From Mycolicibacterium chubuense (GTDB taxonomy: Bacteria > Actinomycetota > Actinomycetes > Mycobacteriales > Mycobacteriaceae): 37,648 nt of DNA. Under the pieces are notes generated by a model, which ran no database searches, had not been told where the DNA came from, and saw only the letters and a program-made list of their open reading frames with translations. Made by a program: the position numbers and the translations under genes. The DNA is taken from assembly GCF_001044255.1 (NCBI RefSeq), contig NZ_JYNX01000032.1, positions 1-37,648 on the forward strand, read 5' to 3'. Shown here piece by piece: positions 1 through 7,054 of the stretch (positions within the stretch are counted from its first letter, which is position 1; every line of letters starts with the position of its first letter).

Positions 1-83
1 GCAAAACCCTCGACTGGAAAACCCCAGCCGAAGCCCTCAACGAACTACTGTCAAAACCGCCAACTGTTGCATCGACCCCTTGA
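1..83 (+). mobile_element. IS30-family transposase, C-terminal tail (partial)
   Basis: The frame starting at base 3 reads KTLDWKTPAEALNELL and ends VASTP-stop at 81-83. The KTLxWxTPAEALN stretch is the conserved C-terminal signature of IS30-family transposases. The rest of the gene lies off the left edge of the window. The element end should lie a few bases after the stop codon, inside the adjoining DUF732 gene. The family assignment rests on this one motif, which is distinctive. Confidence 0.8.
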
Positions 84-87
84 ACTC

Positions 88-246
88 AAGAACGTGGCCA
101 AGCTTAAAAGCCTGTTCGGCGCTGATCGGCGCGTCCACTTTCTCGCGGACCTCGTCGAGAAACATGTAGTCGTCGGCAGCAGCCCCCCCGGCGGTCCCCA
201 AAGCCAATCCAGCACCAGCAAGGATTGTCAGCAACATCTTGATCAC
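88..246 (-). pseudogene. DUF732-type secreted protein, 3' end replaced by IS30 element
   Basis: A GTG at 246 is preceded by a good ribosome site (aagggggag). It opens a short protein with a signal peptide (MLLTILAGAGLALGTAGG, cleavage near AAA-DD), then DDYMFLDEVREKV and AFKLGHVL. This is the start of the small mycobacterial DUF732 secreted family, whose members normally run to about 100 residues with a Cys pair near the C-terminus. After HVL the frame enters IS30 DNA and ends in nonsense codons (FKGSMQQLAV), so the mature C-terminus and its cysteines are gone. The exact junction (about 84-90) cannot be fixed without the other IS end. A broken gene is therefore more likely than a short functional one. 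Confidence 0.65.
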
Positions 247-376
247 GGTCAAACTCCCCCTTCTGACGCGGCGGCGCTCACCAGCATTAGAGCGCCCTTC
301 GATGTAATCGCCTGCCGACGTCCTTTGGTTACTCCAGCCGAATTGCACGTTGTCGGCGCGGCATCGCTGATCGTGC

Positions 377-594
377 CTACCGGGAGCGAGGGTCATCAGT
401 GCGCTGCATCGTGTTGCGGTCAAGACAGTCGGTCACATCCGACCACCGATACAGAACCTTGCGCCCGACCCTGATGAACTTTGGCCCCGTGCCTGTGTAA
501 CGAAGTTGCGCGAGCGTGGCGCGACTGAGGACCGCAGGTAATCCGCCACTTCGCCGGGCGTGCCAAGAGCGGCCATCTCGGGCGGCTTGTTCAT
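377..594 (-). pseudogene. Frameshifted excisionase-like HTH protein
   Basis: The reading frame from ATG 594 gives MNKPPEMAALGTPGEVADYL, the start of a winged-helix excisionase/HTH_17 protein. After LRSSV the frame is lost. In the next frame the family continues as ATLAQLRYTGTGPKFIR, then VGRKVLYRWSDVTDCLDRN, ending at a stop at 377-379. Comparing the two frames, gtcgcgccacg stands where gtcgccacg would keep the frame, so a 2-nt insertion (cg) is the likely lesion. The start overlaps the stop of the upstream HTH gene by 4 bp (ATGA), so the two formed a small operon, as expected for mobile-element directionality factors. A sequencing error remains possible. Confidence 0.7.
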
Positions 595-917
595 GCGAGC
601 GCTTTCACGAACTCGGTCAGCGCCGCAGCCGTGACGAACCGACGACGCCCGATTCTCACGCTCGGTAGCTGCCCCTCATCCAGCAGGTGGTACAGGGTGG
701 ACCTGCTCACGCTCAACTTGCTCTGGATCTCTTTGACCGAGTAGAGCAACCGGTCTGGTCGTGTCGTCGATTGCTCGCTGAGCTGGTCCCGATCATCTAC
801 CGGGGCTTGAAGGCGACGCCGTAATCCAGCGAGCCGGGGCTGCGCGATGTCGAAGTCGTTGTTCGACCTTGGGGCCGAGAGCGTGCGGGTTATTGACGAT
901 CTCTCAGCGTTTGCCAC
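591..917 (-). CDS. Excisionase-family DNA-binding protein (HTH_17)
   Basis: A 108-residue ORF. Residues 58-108 form a compact winged-helix excisionase domain (LLYSVKEIQSKL, then SRSTLYHLLDEG, then VRIGRRRFVTAAALTEFV). Such proteins bind DNA as recombination directionality factors or small regulators in integrative elements. The first 50 residues look non-native: antisense to them (771-824) runs the 3' end of another gene, also found at 2860-2913. The N-terminus is therefore probably a recombination product, and the real start may be a TTG/GTG closer to residue 50. It overlaps the frameshifted second excisionase gene by 4 bp. No integrase gene is present in the window. Confidence 0.65.
   Translation of the reverse strand: MANAERSSITRTLSAPRSNNDFDIAQPRLAGLRRRLQAPVDDRDQLSEQSTTRPDRLLYSVKEIQSKLSVSRSTLYHLLDEGQLPSVRIGRRRFVTAAALTEFVKALA
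771..824 (+). pseudogene. 3' remnant of a small gene, homologous to 2860-2913
   Basis: In the frame starting at 771 the sequence reads LLAELVPIIYRGLKATP-stop. The intact ORF at 2644-2913 ends LLAELVPIIYRSLKQTA-stop. Over 771-812 against 2860-2901 I count 36 of 42 identical bases, with most differences at third positions, so this is diverged coding homology rather than chance. Only the last 17 codons survive here, running antisense to the start of the excisionase ORF. Confidence 0.6.
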
Positions 918-1055
918 GAGAGCTTTGGGACCCGAACTTTAAGGGCGATCTCGCTTGTCCCTCATCCAGGCTGCAGGAAACTTGCGGGGGCGCTCCGGAT
1001 AAGCCCGTTCAGCGTGGCGAAGGACGTCACCAAATCGATCGGTAGCCTCCGACTC
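918..1055. other. Intergenic, nothing recognised
   Basis: No convincing gene, hairpin or promoter could be identified between the divergent excisionase and GIY-YIG genes. Confidence 0.5.
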
Positions 1056-1880
1056 ATGACCGCGATTCCGCTGCGAAGCCTCATCGGCGAACTGGACCCG
1101 GCGGAGTGCAAGCTGCACTGCGCAGTGTTCAACGGCACCGACCACCCCATCGACGTCCTCGCTCGCTCATGGGATGAATGGGTGGCGTGGAACCGATGGA
1201 GAGGGACACGCGACGACTTCAACAGGCAGTACATCTTCTCGCTTGCCCGAGACCGAAACGACCCATCGCGCTGGCTGTTCGGCGGCGCCTTCGAAGTGCT
1301 GGCCCGCCGTCCAACACCGGGCGAGGGCTCATACGACATCGCGCTTCGCGAAGACCTAATGGGCGCATTCGTCAAGCGTCTCGTTGTGCAGTTCAAACCG
1401 CCGGGGAGGGCAGTCCGGCTAAATATGGAAACACATCTGCACCAGATTGAGGTCGTTTCCATCTTGGAGCAGCCCTACGCCGGAGAAGCCTTCCCCGGCC
1501 ACGACCGGATCAACCACACGCTCCGGGTGCTGGAGGTCGCTGTCAAGCAGGACTGGCACGACTGGCGCGGTGCATTGCAAAACATGAAAGGCGTCTACGT
1601 AATCCACGACCAGGAAACCGGCCAGCCCTACGTCGGCTCGGCCTATGGCGACACGGGGATCTGGGCGCGCCTGTGTGAGTACGTTGACTCACTCCATGGA
1701 GGCAATGTCGCGCTTCGCGAACTGGTCGGCCAGAAAGGCCCTGACTACGCCCGCGCCAATCTCCGCTTCGCCCTGCTGGAGTTTTGGTCAATGCGCGCCG
1801 CAGATGAGGACGTGCTCAGGCGCGAGAGCTACTGGAAAGACGTGTTGCTGTCGCGGAGGTTCGGACTGAACAGGAACTAG
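1056..1880 (+). CDS. GIY-YIG nuclease-domain protein
   Basis: The C-terminal third carries a GIY-YIG fold: GVYVI (residues 179-183, the GIY strand), YVG (192-194, the YIG strand), the helix Arg in GIWARL (about 205), and a conserved Glu in RRESYWKDVL (about 257) before the terminal FGLN. These are the catalytic positions of the family, so a DNA-cleaving or DNA-nicking function is likely. The first 170 residues are a separate domain I do not recognise. I chose ATG 1056 because the 14 codons before it do not look conserved; 1014 is an alternative start. It converges on the PD-(D/E)XK-like gene with only 37 bp between stops. Both lie in visibly less GC-rich accessory DNA, which fits a mobile or defence-type cargo role, but partner and target are unknown. 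Confidence 0.75.
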   Translation: MTAIPLRSLIGELDPAECKLHCAVFNGTDHPIDVLARSWDEWVAWNRWRGTRDDFNRQYIFSLARDRNDPSRWLFGGAFEVLARRPTPGEGSYDIALREDLMGAFVKRLVVQFKPPGRAVRLNMETHLHQIEVVSILEQPYAGEAFPGHDRINHTLRVLEVAVKQDWHDWRGALQNMKGVYVIHDQETGQPYVGSAYGDTGIWARLCEYVDSLHGGNVALRELVGQKGPDYARANLRFALLEFWSMRAADEDVLRRESYWKDVLLSRRFGLNRN

Positions 1881-1917
1881 TGGTGTGTCACGCAATTAGC
1901 TAATTGCATGCTCGGGA

Positions 1918-2493
1918 TTATGTGTCGGTGAGTGCATCACCAGCAGCCGCGTTGCCGATTCTGCCGCGATTGACCGCTGCTGCCGCTTTAATGGCGGCCT
2001 TGAGCTCGTCGTATGTGCACTGGCGCGGATGGAGGTCTTTCAGCAGCGGTCCGAGCCGAATCGTCTTCTGCGTCGGAACTTGTCGGTCGAGCTCGCTCGT
2101 CGGCAGCACATAAAACTCCCATTGTGCGACGTCGAGCGGGTCGATTTGATTGCGGTCATTAGCGGTGAGCAGACAGAAGACGTACACGTCGGCGCTTCGC
2201 TTCGCACTGGCCGCATAGGTGTTGTTACGGGCGTCCCAGCCCTTTGCGGGGCGGATGTTGAACGCGATCTCTGATAGCCGGGTTTGCTTCCACGTTTGCA
2301 CGTAGGCAGCCGATTTCACCTCGACACCGATATCGCCGATGACGAGGTCGTACTTGTCCCATTCGACGCGCTTCGTGTCGCAAATGCCGAGTGCTTTGGC
2401 CACGATGTACTCGGCCAGCACACCACGGGTGGTGTTCGTGAGCAGGTCGTCGTACGCCCAGGCTAGAAATTCCTGTTTATCCAAGCCAGTCAT
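1918..2493 (-). CDS. PD-(D/E)XK nuclease-like protein
   Basis: A 191-residue protein (from ATG 2493) with the hallmarks of a restriction-endonuclease-like core: Glu in RGVLAEYIVAKAL (about 28), Asp in WDKYDLVIGDIG (about 49), then EVK in VGVEVKSA-type context (about 58-60), followed by a Gln/Trp-rich helix (YVQTWKQ). This order of acidic residue, beta-hairpin and E-x-K matches PD-(D/E)XK nucleases. A longer ORF reaches 2619, but its start codon lies inside a perfect palindrome and its first 42 residues look unstructured. ATG 2493 has a gaagg ribosome site 7 nt upstream and is preferred. No methyltransferase is adjacent, so a classic restriction-modification pair is not shown. Function is inferred from the motif alone. 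Confidence 0.65.
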   Translation of the reverse strand: MTGLDKQEFLAWAYDDLLTNTTRGVLAEYIVAKALGICDTKRVEWDKYDLVIGDIGVEVKSAAYVQTWKQTRLSEIAFNIRPAKGWDARNNTYAASAKRSADVYVFCLLTANDRNQIDPLDVAQWEFYVLPTSELDRQVPTQKTIRLGPLLKDLHPRQCTYDELKAAIKAAAAVNRGRIGNAAAGDALTDT

Positions 2494-2613
2494 CGTCGAG
2501 CCTTCATCGCTTGCGCAGTTCCCATTCCCAGTACCGTCGTGTTTGTGCCGGTCGATGTCGTCGAGGGTCAGCACCGATTCGGGTCGGGCGGTCCGCTTCA
2601 TGTCCGTGGCATT

Positions 2614-2633
2614 CTGCATGTTCCAACATGCAG
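2614..2633. promoter_or_regulatory. Perfect 20-bp palindrome between divergent genes
   Basis: ctgcatgtt-cc-aacatgcag: two 9-bp arms with a 2-bp centre and no mismatch. It sits between the nuclease-like gene (minus) and the small ORF at 2644 (plus), where a shared promoter or operator would lie. It does not match the mycobacterial LexA box (TCGAAC-N4-GTTCGA). The short centre favours a dimeric-repressor operator over an RNA hairpin. Confidence 0.55.
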
Positions 2634-2643
2634 TTAACCACTA

Positions 2644-2913
2644 ATGAGACGGACTTCGAGCGCACGGCGGGAGATGCCTCCGCGCCGGACGTCGGACGTG
2701 CTTGCCGACTTAGGTGTGCATCCTTCCCCCGCTCTAGGTCGTTACTTCAAGTCGGCTTCATCGGCGGACACGACCTTCAGCACTCTGGTCGTCTCCCCGG
2801 TGGCCACATCCGAAGACCTTTCGACTCAGTTAGTCAACAACCCCGATCTATTCCAGAGGCTGCTCGCCGAGCTGGTGCCGATCATCTACCGGAGCCTTAA
2901 GCAGACGGCTTGA
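2644..2913 (+). CDS. Small hypothetical protein
   Basis: An 89-residue ORF I do not recognise. The first 17 residues are Arg/Ser-rich and may be untranslated; from VLADLGVHPSP onward the composition is protein-like and ends LLAELVPIIYRSLKQTA. The C-terminal 14 residues recur, diverged mostly synonymously, at 771-812. That shows the 3' part is or was a real coding sequence under selection. No signal peptide or membrane helix is visible. It begins 10 bp after a perfect palindrome that could control it. Function unknown. Confidence 0.45.
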   Translation: MRRTSSARREMPPRRTSDVLADLGVHPSPALGRYFKSASSADTTFSTLVVSPVATSEDLSTQLVNNPDLFQRLLAELVPIIYRSLKQTA

Positions 2914-3223
<310 letters not shown>

Positions 3224-3225
3224 CG

Positions 3226-3561
3226 ATGACCGAGCCCGCGAGCGGCGCCGAGTCCGAGGACGACGGCGAACCGCTCGCGGCGCCCAAGCGGTCGACGTGG
3301 CGGGTGCTCGCCGGCGGCCTCAGCCCGAGGTCCGTCTGGGCTATGGCCGGCGGCTATCCCGTGGTGCTGAAGCAGTTCATCCAGTTCTGCCTGATCCTCG
3401 TCTACCCGGCGTGGGTGGTCGGTGTGCTGGCCGCCATGGCGGTCTACGGCCTGTTCTACGTCACCGTGTATCCGGTTCTCTGGGTGCTGTTCTGGCCGAT
3501 GAGGGCGTGGATGAAGAAGAACCGGCCCGAGGAGTACGCGCAGAGCCAGCGCAAGAAGTAG
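3226..3561 (+). CDS. Small membrane protein of unknown function
   Basis: A 111-residue protein. It has an acidic, disordered N-terminus (about 1-25), a basic linker, a probable amphipathic stretch around AMAGGYPVVLKQF, and two close membrane helices (about 45-67 and 69-90). A cytoplasmic basic tail follows (RAWMKKNRPEEYAQSQRKK). The tail suggests inside-facing termini. It is likely co-transcribed with the 29-residue peptide just upstream and converges on the DUF2231 gene with only 12 bp between them. It looks like a conserved mycobacterial membrane hypothetical, but I cannot assign a role. Confidence 0.7.
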   Translation: MTEPASGAESEDDGEPLAAPKRSTWRVLAGGLSPRSVWAMAGGYPVVLKQFIQFCLILVYPAWVVGVLAAMAVYGLFYVTVYPVLWVLFWPMRAWMKKNRPEEYAQSQRKK

Positions 3562-3573
3562 GTCCGCTACCCC

Positions 3574-4050
3574 TCAGGGAGACTGCGTCGCAGCGACCTT
3601 GTCGGCCCAGGCAGATCGCGCCCCGGAGTCGCCGATCCGATACACCTGGGCCGAGGTGGCGACGGCGGCGACGACGACGATGCCGACAACGGCCCATCGG
3701 AGCGTCGGCTTGAGCTGTTGGTTGCGGTTCTCGCGAAGATGCATGAACGCCAGCAGCGCCGCGGCGACGAGCAGGCCCACCGAGAAGTAGACCATGGTGT
3801 CGCCGAGTTCGGTGTGCGCCTGCAGCACTGCGGTGGGTTCGGTGCGCTGCTCGAGCCACTCGCCGGCATCGGTCGTCAGCGGGGTCAAGAGCGTGGTCGC
3901 GGCGGCGAGGAGCACGACCAGCCATGTGAAGTGGCGCCGCGCGGTCGGCCACAGCGCGCACACGATCGCGAGCACGGCGGTCGCCGGCGCGAGCACCACG
4001 ATGAAGTGCACGAGCAGGATGTGAGCGGGAAGTCCCTGGAACGTGGACAA
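3574..4050 (-). CDS. DUF2231-family membrane protein
   Basis: A 158-residue protein with about four membrane helices. The opening LPAHILLVHFIVVLAPATAV is the family hallmark, with a conserved His in each of the first two turns (PAH, LVH). A second conserved pocket lies around LQAHTELGDTMVYF, between helices 2 and 3. The His residues could bind haem or metal, as proposed for this family, but that is inference. The start is TTG 4050; no nearer ATG or GTG keeps the conserved LPAH motif. It is the last gene of the minus-strand electron-transfer operon, 46 bp after the ferredoxin stop. Confidence 0.75.
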   Translation of the reverse strand: MSTFQGLPAHILLVHFIVVLAPATAVLAIVCALWPTARRHFTWLVVLLAAATTLLTPLTTDAGEWLEQRTEPTAVLQAHTELGDTMVYFSVGLLVAAALLAFMHLRENRNQQLKPTLRWAVVGIVVVAAVATSAQVYRIGDSGARSAWADKVAATQSP

Positions 4051-4096
4051 GGCGAGCCCTTTCTGGTGAAAGTGGTTGTCGGGACGGGATTTTGAG

Positions 4097-4327
4097 CTAG
4101 GCGCGCGTGGTCAGAGACAGCGCGAGGCGTGGGCAGCGGTTCACGGCCATCCGTGCCTCGGCCAGGTCGCCGCGCGGTATTACCGGCTCGCGGGACCCGT
4201 CACGCGCCAGGGGGTAGCCCCAGTCGTCGCGGCCGAGCACCCCGGGCAGCAGCTCGGTGCACAGGCCCCGGCCATCGCATCGGGTCCAGTCGATGTGCAA
4301 CCTGCGCGATGCCGCCGGGCGTTTCAT
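4097..4327 (-). CDS. Single-cluster ferredoxin, probably [3Fe-4S]
   Basis: A 76-residue acidic-core ferredoxin. Cys17 and Cys23 (CDGRGLC) and Cys65-Pro66 (NRCP) give the C-x5-C...C-P pattern, with the central cysteine of a [4Fe-4S] motif absent. That is the usual arrangement of actinobacterial [3Fe-4S] ferredoxins. Its ATG overlaps the stop of the NuoF-like gene (ATGA), so the two are translationally coupled and this ferredoxin is the obvious electron partner of that flavoprotein. There is no P450 next to it, unlike many ferredoxins of this type. It is likely cytosolic. Confidence 0.85.
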   Translation of the reverse strand: MKRPAASRRLHIDWTRCDGRGLCTELLPGVLGRDDWGYPLARDGSREPVIPRGDLAEARMAVNRCPRLALSLTTRA

Positions 4328-5598
4328 GCGATCTCCACAGCGCGTCGGGGACCGCGACGGTCGGCGCTGCGGGCGGTGACCAGTGCGGCGCTGCAGCGGC
4401 CGGCGCGGTGGTGGGCGATGTCGTCGGCGAAGGCGTTCAGCGCGCTGCGAACCATTCGGATAGTGCCGTCGGGGTGGCGGCACGCGCCGCGGCCGTCGAC
4501 GAGGCCGAGCATCCGGTGCAGCTCACGGATCTGTCCGTCGTCGACCCGGCCGTAGGCGAGCTCGTCGCACAGCTCGGCCAGCCGGGGAAGGCCGTTGCGG
4601 CACGGGCCGCACTGTCGGGCACCGTGATCGGCGAGGTAGGCGACGATGCCCGCGGTGTGGGCGAGGCCGCACTGGTCGGCGGCGAGCACATGGATGATGC
4701 CCGCGCCGGGGGTGGCCCCGCACGCTCGCAGGCCCGCACGGGACAGGCGGGCGTCGGTGAGGTTCGCCGCCGGGATCCAGCTGCCGTGGTAGCCCCCGGT
4801 CAGCACCGCTCGTGCGGTCCGCAGGTCGGTGAGGCCGCCGGCGGCGAGGACGTCCGCCAGCGGGGTTCCGGTGGGCAGCTCCATGACACCGCGTCGGGAT
4901 ACCGCTCCCGACAGTGTGATCAGCACGGTGCCGGGATCTTCCGGGTCACCGACCGACCGGAACCACTGCGGACCGTAGCGCGCGATCAACGCGACATGGG
5001 CCAGTGTTTCGACATTGTTGACCAGCGTGGGGCGTCCGCGCACCCCGGAGATCGACGTCGGGACCGTGCGGTCGCGGGGCAGCGCCGGACCGCCTTCGAG
5101 GCGCCGGACCACTGCGGACTCCTCGCCGGCGACGAACGTGTCGGAGGCCTCGACGAGGGTCACCCGGCGCGGGTCCACTCCGGCGGCGACCCGTTCGTCG
5201 AGGGCCTTCCGTACGGCCGGCGAAATGCGTTCCGGCACATAGAGGTAGACCCTGTCCGCGCCGACCGTCGACGCGCACACCTGCAGACCGTCCACCACCA
5301 GGTGGGGTGCCCGGGTCAGGAGCATGGCGTCTTTCTGGCTGAGTGGTTCGCCCTCGGCGCCGTTACCGATCACCACGGCGCCGCCGCCGGTGACCGAGTC
5401 GATCTTGCGGCCGGTGGGAAATCCTGCTCCACCCCGCCCCGTCAGACCCGCTGCGTGCAGTGACGCGACCACCTGCTCCGCCGGGTGGGTGGGGAGGGCG
5501 CCGAACCGCGTGTGATGTTCGGTCAGACCGGGCCCGCGGCCAGCGAAGAGACGTTGTGCACCAGGAGGATTCGTGTGCAACGGTGAGTGGGCGATCAT
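4324..5598 (-). CDS. NuoF-like NAD(P)H/FMN iron-sulfur flavoprotein
   Basis: A 424-residue homologue of the complex I 51-kDa subunit. It shows the nucleotide/FMN motif GRGGAGFPTGRK (54-65), EGEP (82-85), GEESAVVRRLEG (158-169) and VNNVETLA (193-200), then an SLBB-type region and the C-terminal cluster helix. It should oxidise or reduce NAD(P)H and pass electrons to the coupled ferredoxin. Oddity: in the cluster motif C-x2-C-x2-C of NuoF the first Cys is Ala327, leaving Cys330, Cys333 and Cys373, so a [3Fe-4S] or altered cluster is possible. Start ATG 5598 overlaps the upstream stop by 4 bp. No other complex I subunits are nearby, so this is a stand-alone module rather than nuo. Confidence 0.85.
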   Translation of the reverse strand: MIAHSPLHTNPPGAQRLFAGRGPGLTEHHTRFGALPTHPAEQVVASLHAAGLTGRGGAGFPTGRKIDSVTGGGAVVIGNGAEGEPLSQKDAMLLTRAPHLVVDGLQVCASTVGADRVYLYVPERISPAVRKALDERVAAGVDPRRVTLVEASDTFVAGEESAVVRRLEGGPALPRDRTVPTSISGVRGRPTLVNNVETLAHVALIARYGPQWFRSVGDPEDPGTVLITLSGAVSRRGVMELPTGTPLADVLAAGGLTDLRTARAVLTGGYHGSWIPAANLTDARLSRAGLRACGATPGAGIIHVLAADQCGLAHTAGIVAYLADHGARQCGPCRNGLPRLAELCDELAYGRVDDGQIRELHRMLGLVDGRGACRHPDGTIRMVRSALNAFADDIAHHRAGRCSAALVTARSADRRGPRRAVEIA

Positions 5599-6155
5599 CG
5601 GCGGGCCTCTGTTCGGGTGTCGGCGTATTCGACGAAGTCGGCCCGCAGTCGCCACATCAGCGCGCCCGCGACAACGACCGCGCAACCGCCGGCGAGTGCC
5701 AGGAACCAGACACGCTGGGAGTCGGTGCCGGCGCCGAGCGCATGTACCAGCGCGACCGGCCACAACGCGTAGGCGACCCAGTGGATGGCGCGGAACGCGC
5801 GCAGGCCGAGGCGGTGACGCAACAGGCTGCTGACCGCCACCACGACGAGGACGTCACAGGCGAGGGTGCCCAGACCGAGCCAGACAGGTCGGTACGCGGC
5901 GAGGAACGGAACGACGAAGTCGACCAGGCGCAGTTGGGCGTACGGGTCGAAGAACAGCAGGGTCAGATGCAGAGCGACCAGCCCGGTCCCGGCCAGCGCG
6001 GCGAACCGGTGAACGTCGGCGACGGCGAAGCGGGGGAGCGCGGCGACGCGGCGCCCGGAACGGGTGGCGATGCCCAGCGCCTGCGAGATCGTCAGGAACA
6101 CCAGGGCGGTGATCCCGGTACCGCGCCCCAGCGCCCACAGTGCCCCGCTGGTCAT
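5595..6155 (-). CDS. Ferric-reductase-like transmembrane haem protein
   Basis: A 186-residue membrane protein with about five helices. It carries four well-placed histidines: His49 and His63 in one helix pair (VHRF, ALHLT) and His125 and His138 in the next (AIHWVAYALW, LVHALG). Their spacing is that of the two b-haems in ferric-reductase/YedZ-like proteins. It would carry electrons across the membrane between the cytosolic NuoF-like/ferredoxin pair and an outside acceptor. ATG 6155 overlaps the ApbE stop (ATGA), and its own stop overlaps the NuoF-like start, so the order is fixed by coupling. It lacks the C-terminal FAD/NAD domain of NOX-type reductases, a role the NuoF-like protein could fill. 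Confidence 0.8.
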   Translation of the reverse strand: MTSGALWALGRGTGITALVFLTISQALGIATRSGRRVAALPRFAVADVHRFAALAGTGLVALHLTLLFFDPYAQLRLVDFVVPFLAAYRPVWLGLGTLACDVLVVVAVSSLLRHRLGLRAFRAIHWVAYALWPVALVHALGAGTDSQRVWFLALAGGCAVVVAGALMWRLRADFVEYADTRTEARR

Positions 6156-7054
6156 CGCCGGGCCTCCGCAGCAGCGCGCGGCCAGGTACCGATGGTGTGC
6201 TCGACGCACTCGCTGTCCACCAGTCGCGCCGACATTCCCAGCGCCGCAATCCATGTCAGTGCCGCCCACCCGCGCACGATCGCCGCTGTCGAAACGGTGT
6301 TCGCGGCCCAACAGGTCTGCGCCGCGACGGACACCGTGCGCCACACCGGATCCGCGGACCGGCCCGTGCGCGGGTCCAGGATGTGGTGCAGCACTGCGTC
6401 ATTGCGCCGCCAGGTGCGCCGAAGGGTGCTGGAGGTGGCCAGTGCGGTGCCGGACGGCAACGCGACCGCACTGTCCGGATCCCCATCGGCGTCGTGCACC
6501 AGGACCTGCCAGCCGCCGTCGGGCGCCGGCCCCGCGGTGGCGATGTCACCGCCGAGGTTGATCAGCACCCCGCTGCCCGTGACCTCGTGGACCCGGTCCG
6601 CGCACCGATCGGCGGCGACCGCCTTCGCGGTGGCACCCAGGTCGAGCAGCACTCCGGGCGGCACGGTGACGACCCGATCGTCGAGCGCGATCATCGACCA
6701 GCACGCCGGCGTGATCGTCGACAGGGCGGCGCGGCCACCGCCTTCGAGTGCGACCACCGCGGCGCCCACGGTGGGGTCGACGTCGCCGTCGGTGTCCCGC
6801 GCCGCGGTCAATGCGGCCGCGAGCAGGACGGCCAGCGTCTCGCTGATCCTGGTCGGCCGGCCATCGGAGGTGGCGAGCGCCATGACCTCGGAATCCGGCC
6901 GGAACCGGGACGCCGCAACGTCGACGGCGTCGAGCTCGGCGTCGACCTCGAACCGGGCGCGGCGCAGCGACGCCGGTTCGGTGACCACGATGTGCATGTC
7001 GGTGCTCCAGCGCTGCCATCGGCTGTGCGCGAGGTCCGGGGCGTCCAGGGTCAT
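6152..7054 (-). CDS. FAD:protein FMN transferase (ApbE family)
   Basis: A 300-residue protein. ApbE hallmarks are DLGATAKAVAADR (about 153-165), the ligand loop GVLINLGGDIATAG, and the C-terminal HHILDPRTG followed by VSVAAQTCWAANTVSTAA, where the family has its metal-binding Asp/Thr segment (here the usual D-A-D is changed toward C-W-A-A-N-T). ApbE enzymes covalently attach FMN to Thr/Ser in partner proteins, usually outside the membrane. No signal peptide is evident from ATG 7054, which overlaps the upstream Pro-rich gene stop by 4 bp. Since the operon lacks a recognisable FMN-binding substrate protein, its target is unclear. It could also act on a protein encoded elsewhere. Confidence 0.85.
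   Translation of the reverse strand: MTLDAPDLAHSRWQRWSTDMHIVVTEPASLRRARFEVDAELDAVDVAASRFRPDSEVMALATSDGRPTRISETLAVLLAAALTAARDTDGDVDPTVGAAVVALEGGGRAALSTITPACWSMIALDDRVVTVPPGVLLDLGATAKAVAADRCADRVHEVTGSGVLINLGGDIATAGPAPDGGWQVLVHDADGDPDSAVALPSGTALATSSTLRRTWRRNDAVLHHILDPRTGRSADPVWRTVSVAAQTCWAANTVSTAAIVRGWAALTWIAALGMSARLVDSECVEHTIGTWPRAAAEARR

Noticed and set aside
4324-5598. Complex I (nuo) locus
   Set aside because: Only a NuoF-like gene is present; its neighbours are ApbE, a haem membrane protein and a ferredoxin, not nuo subunits.
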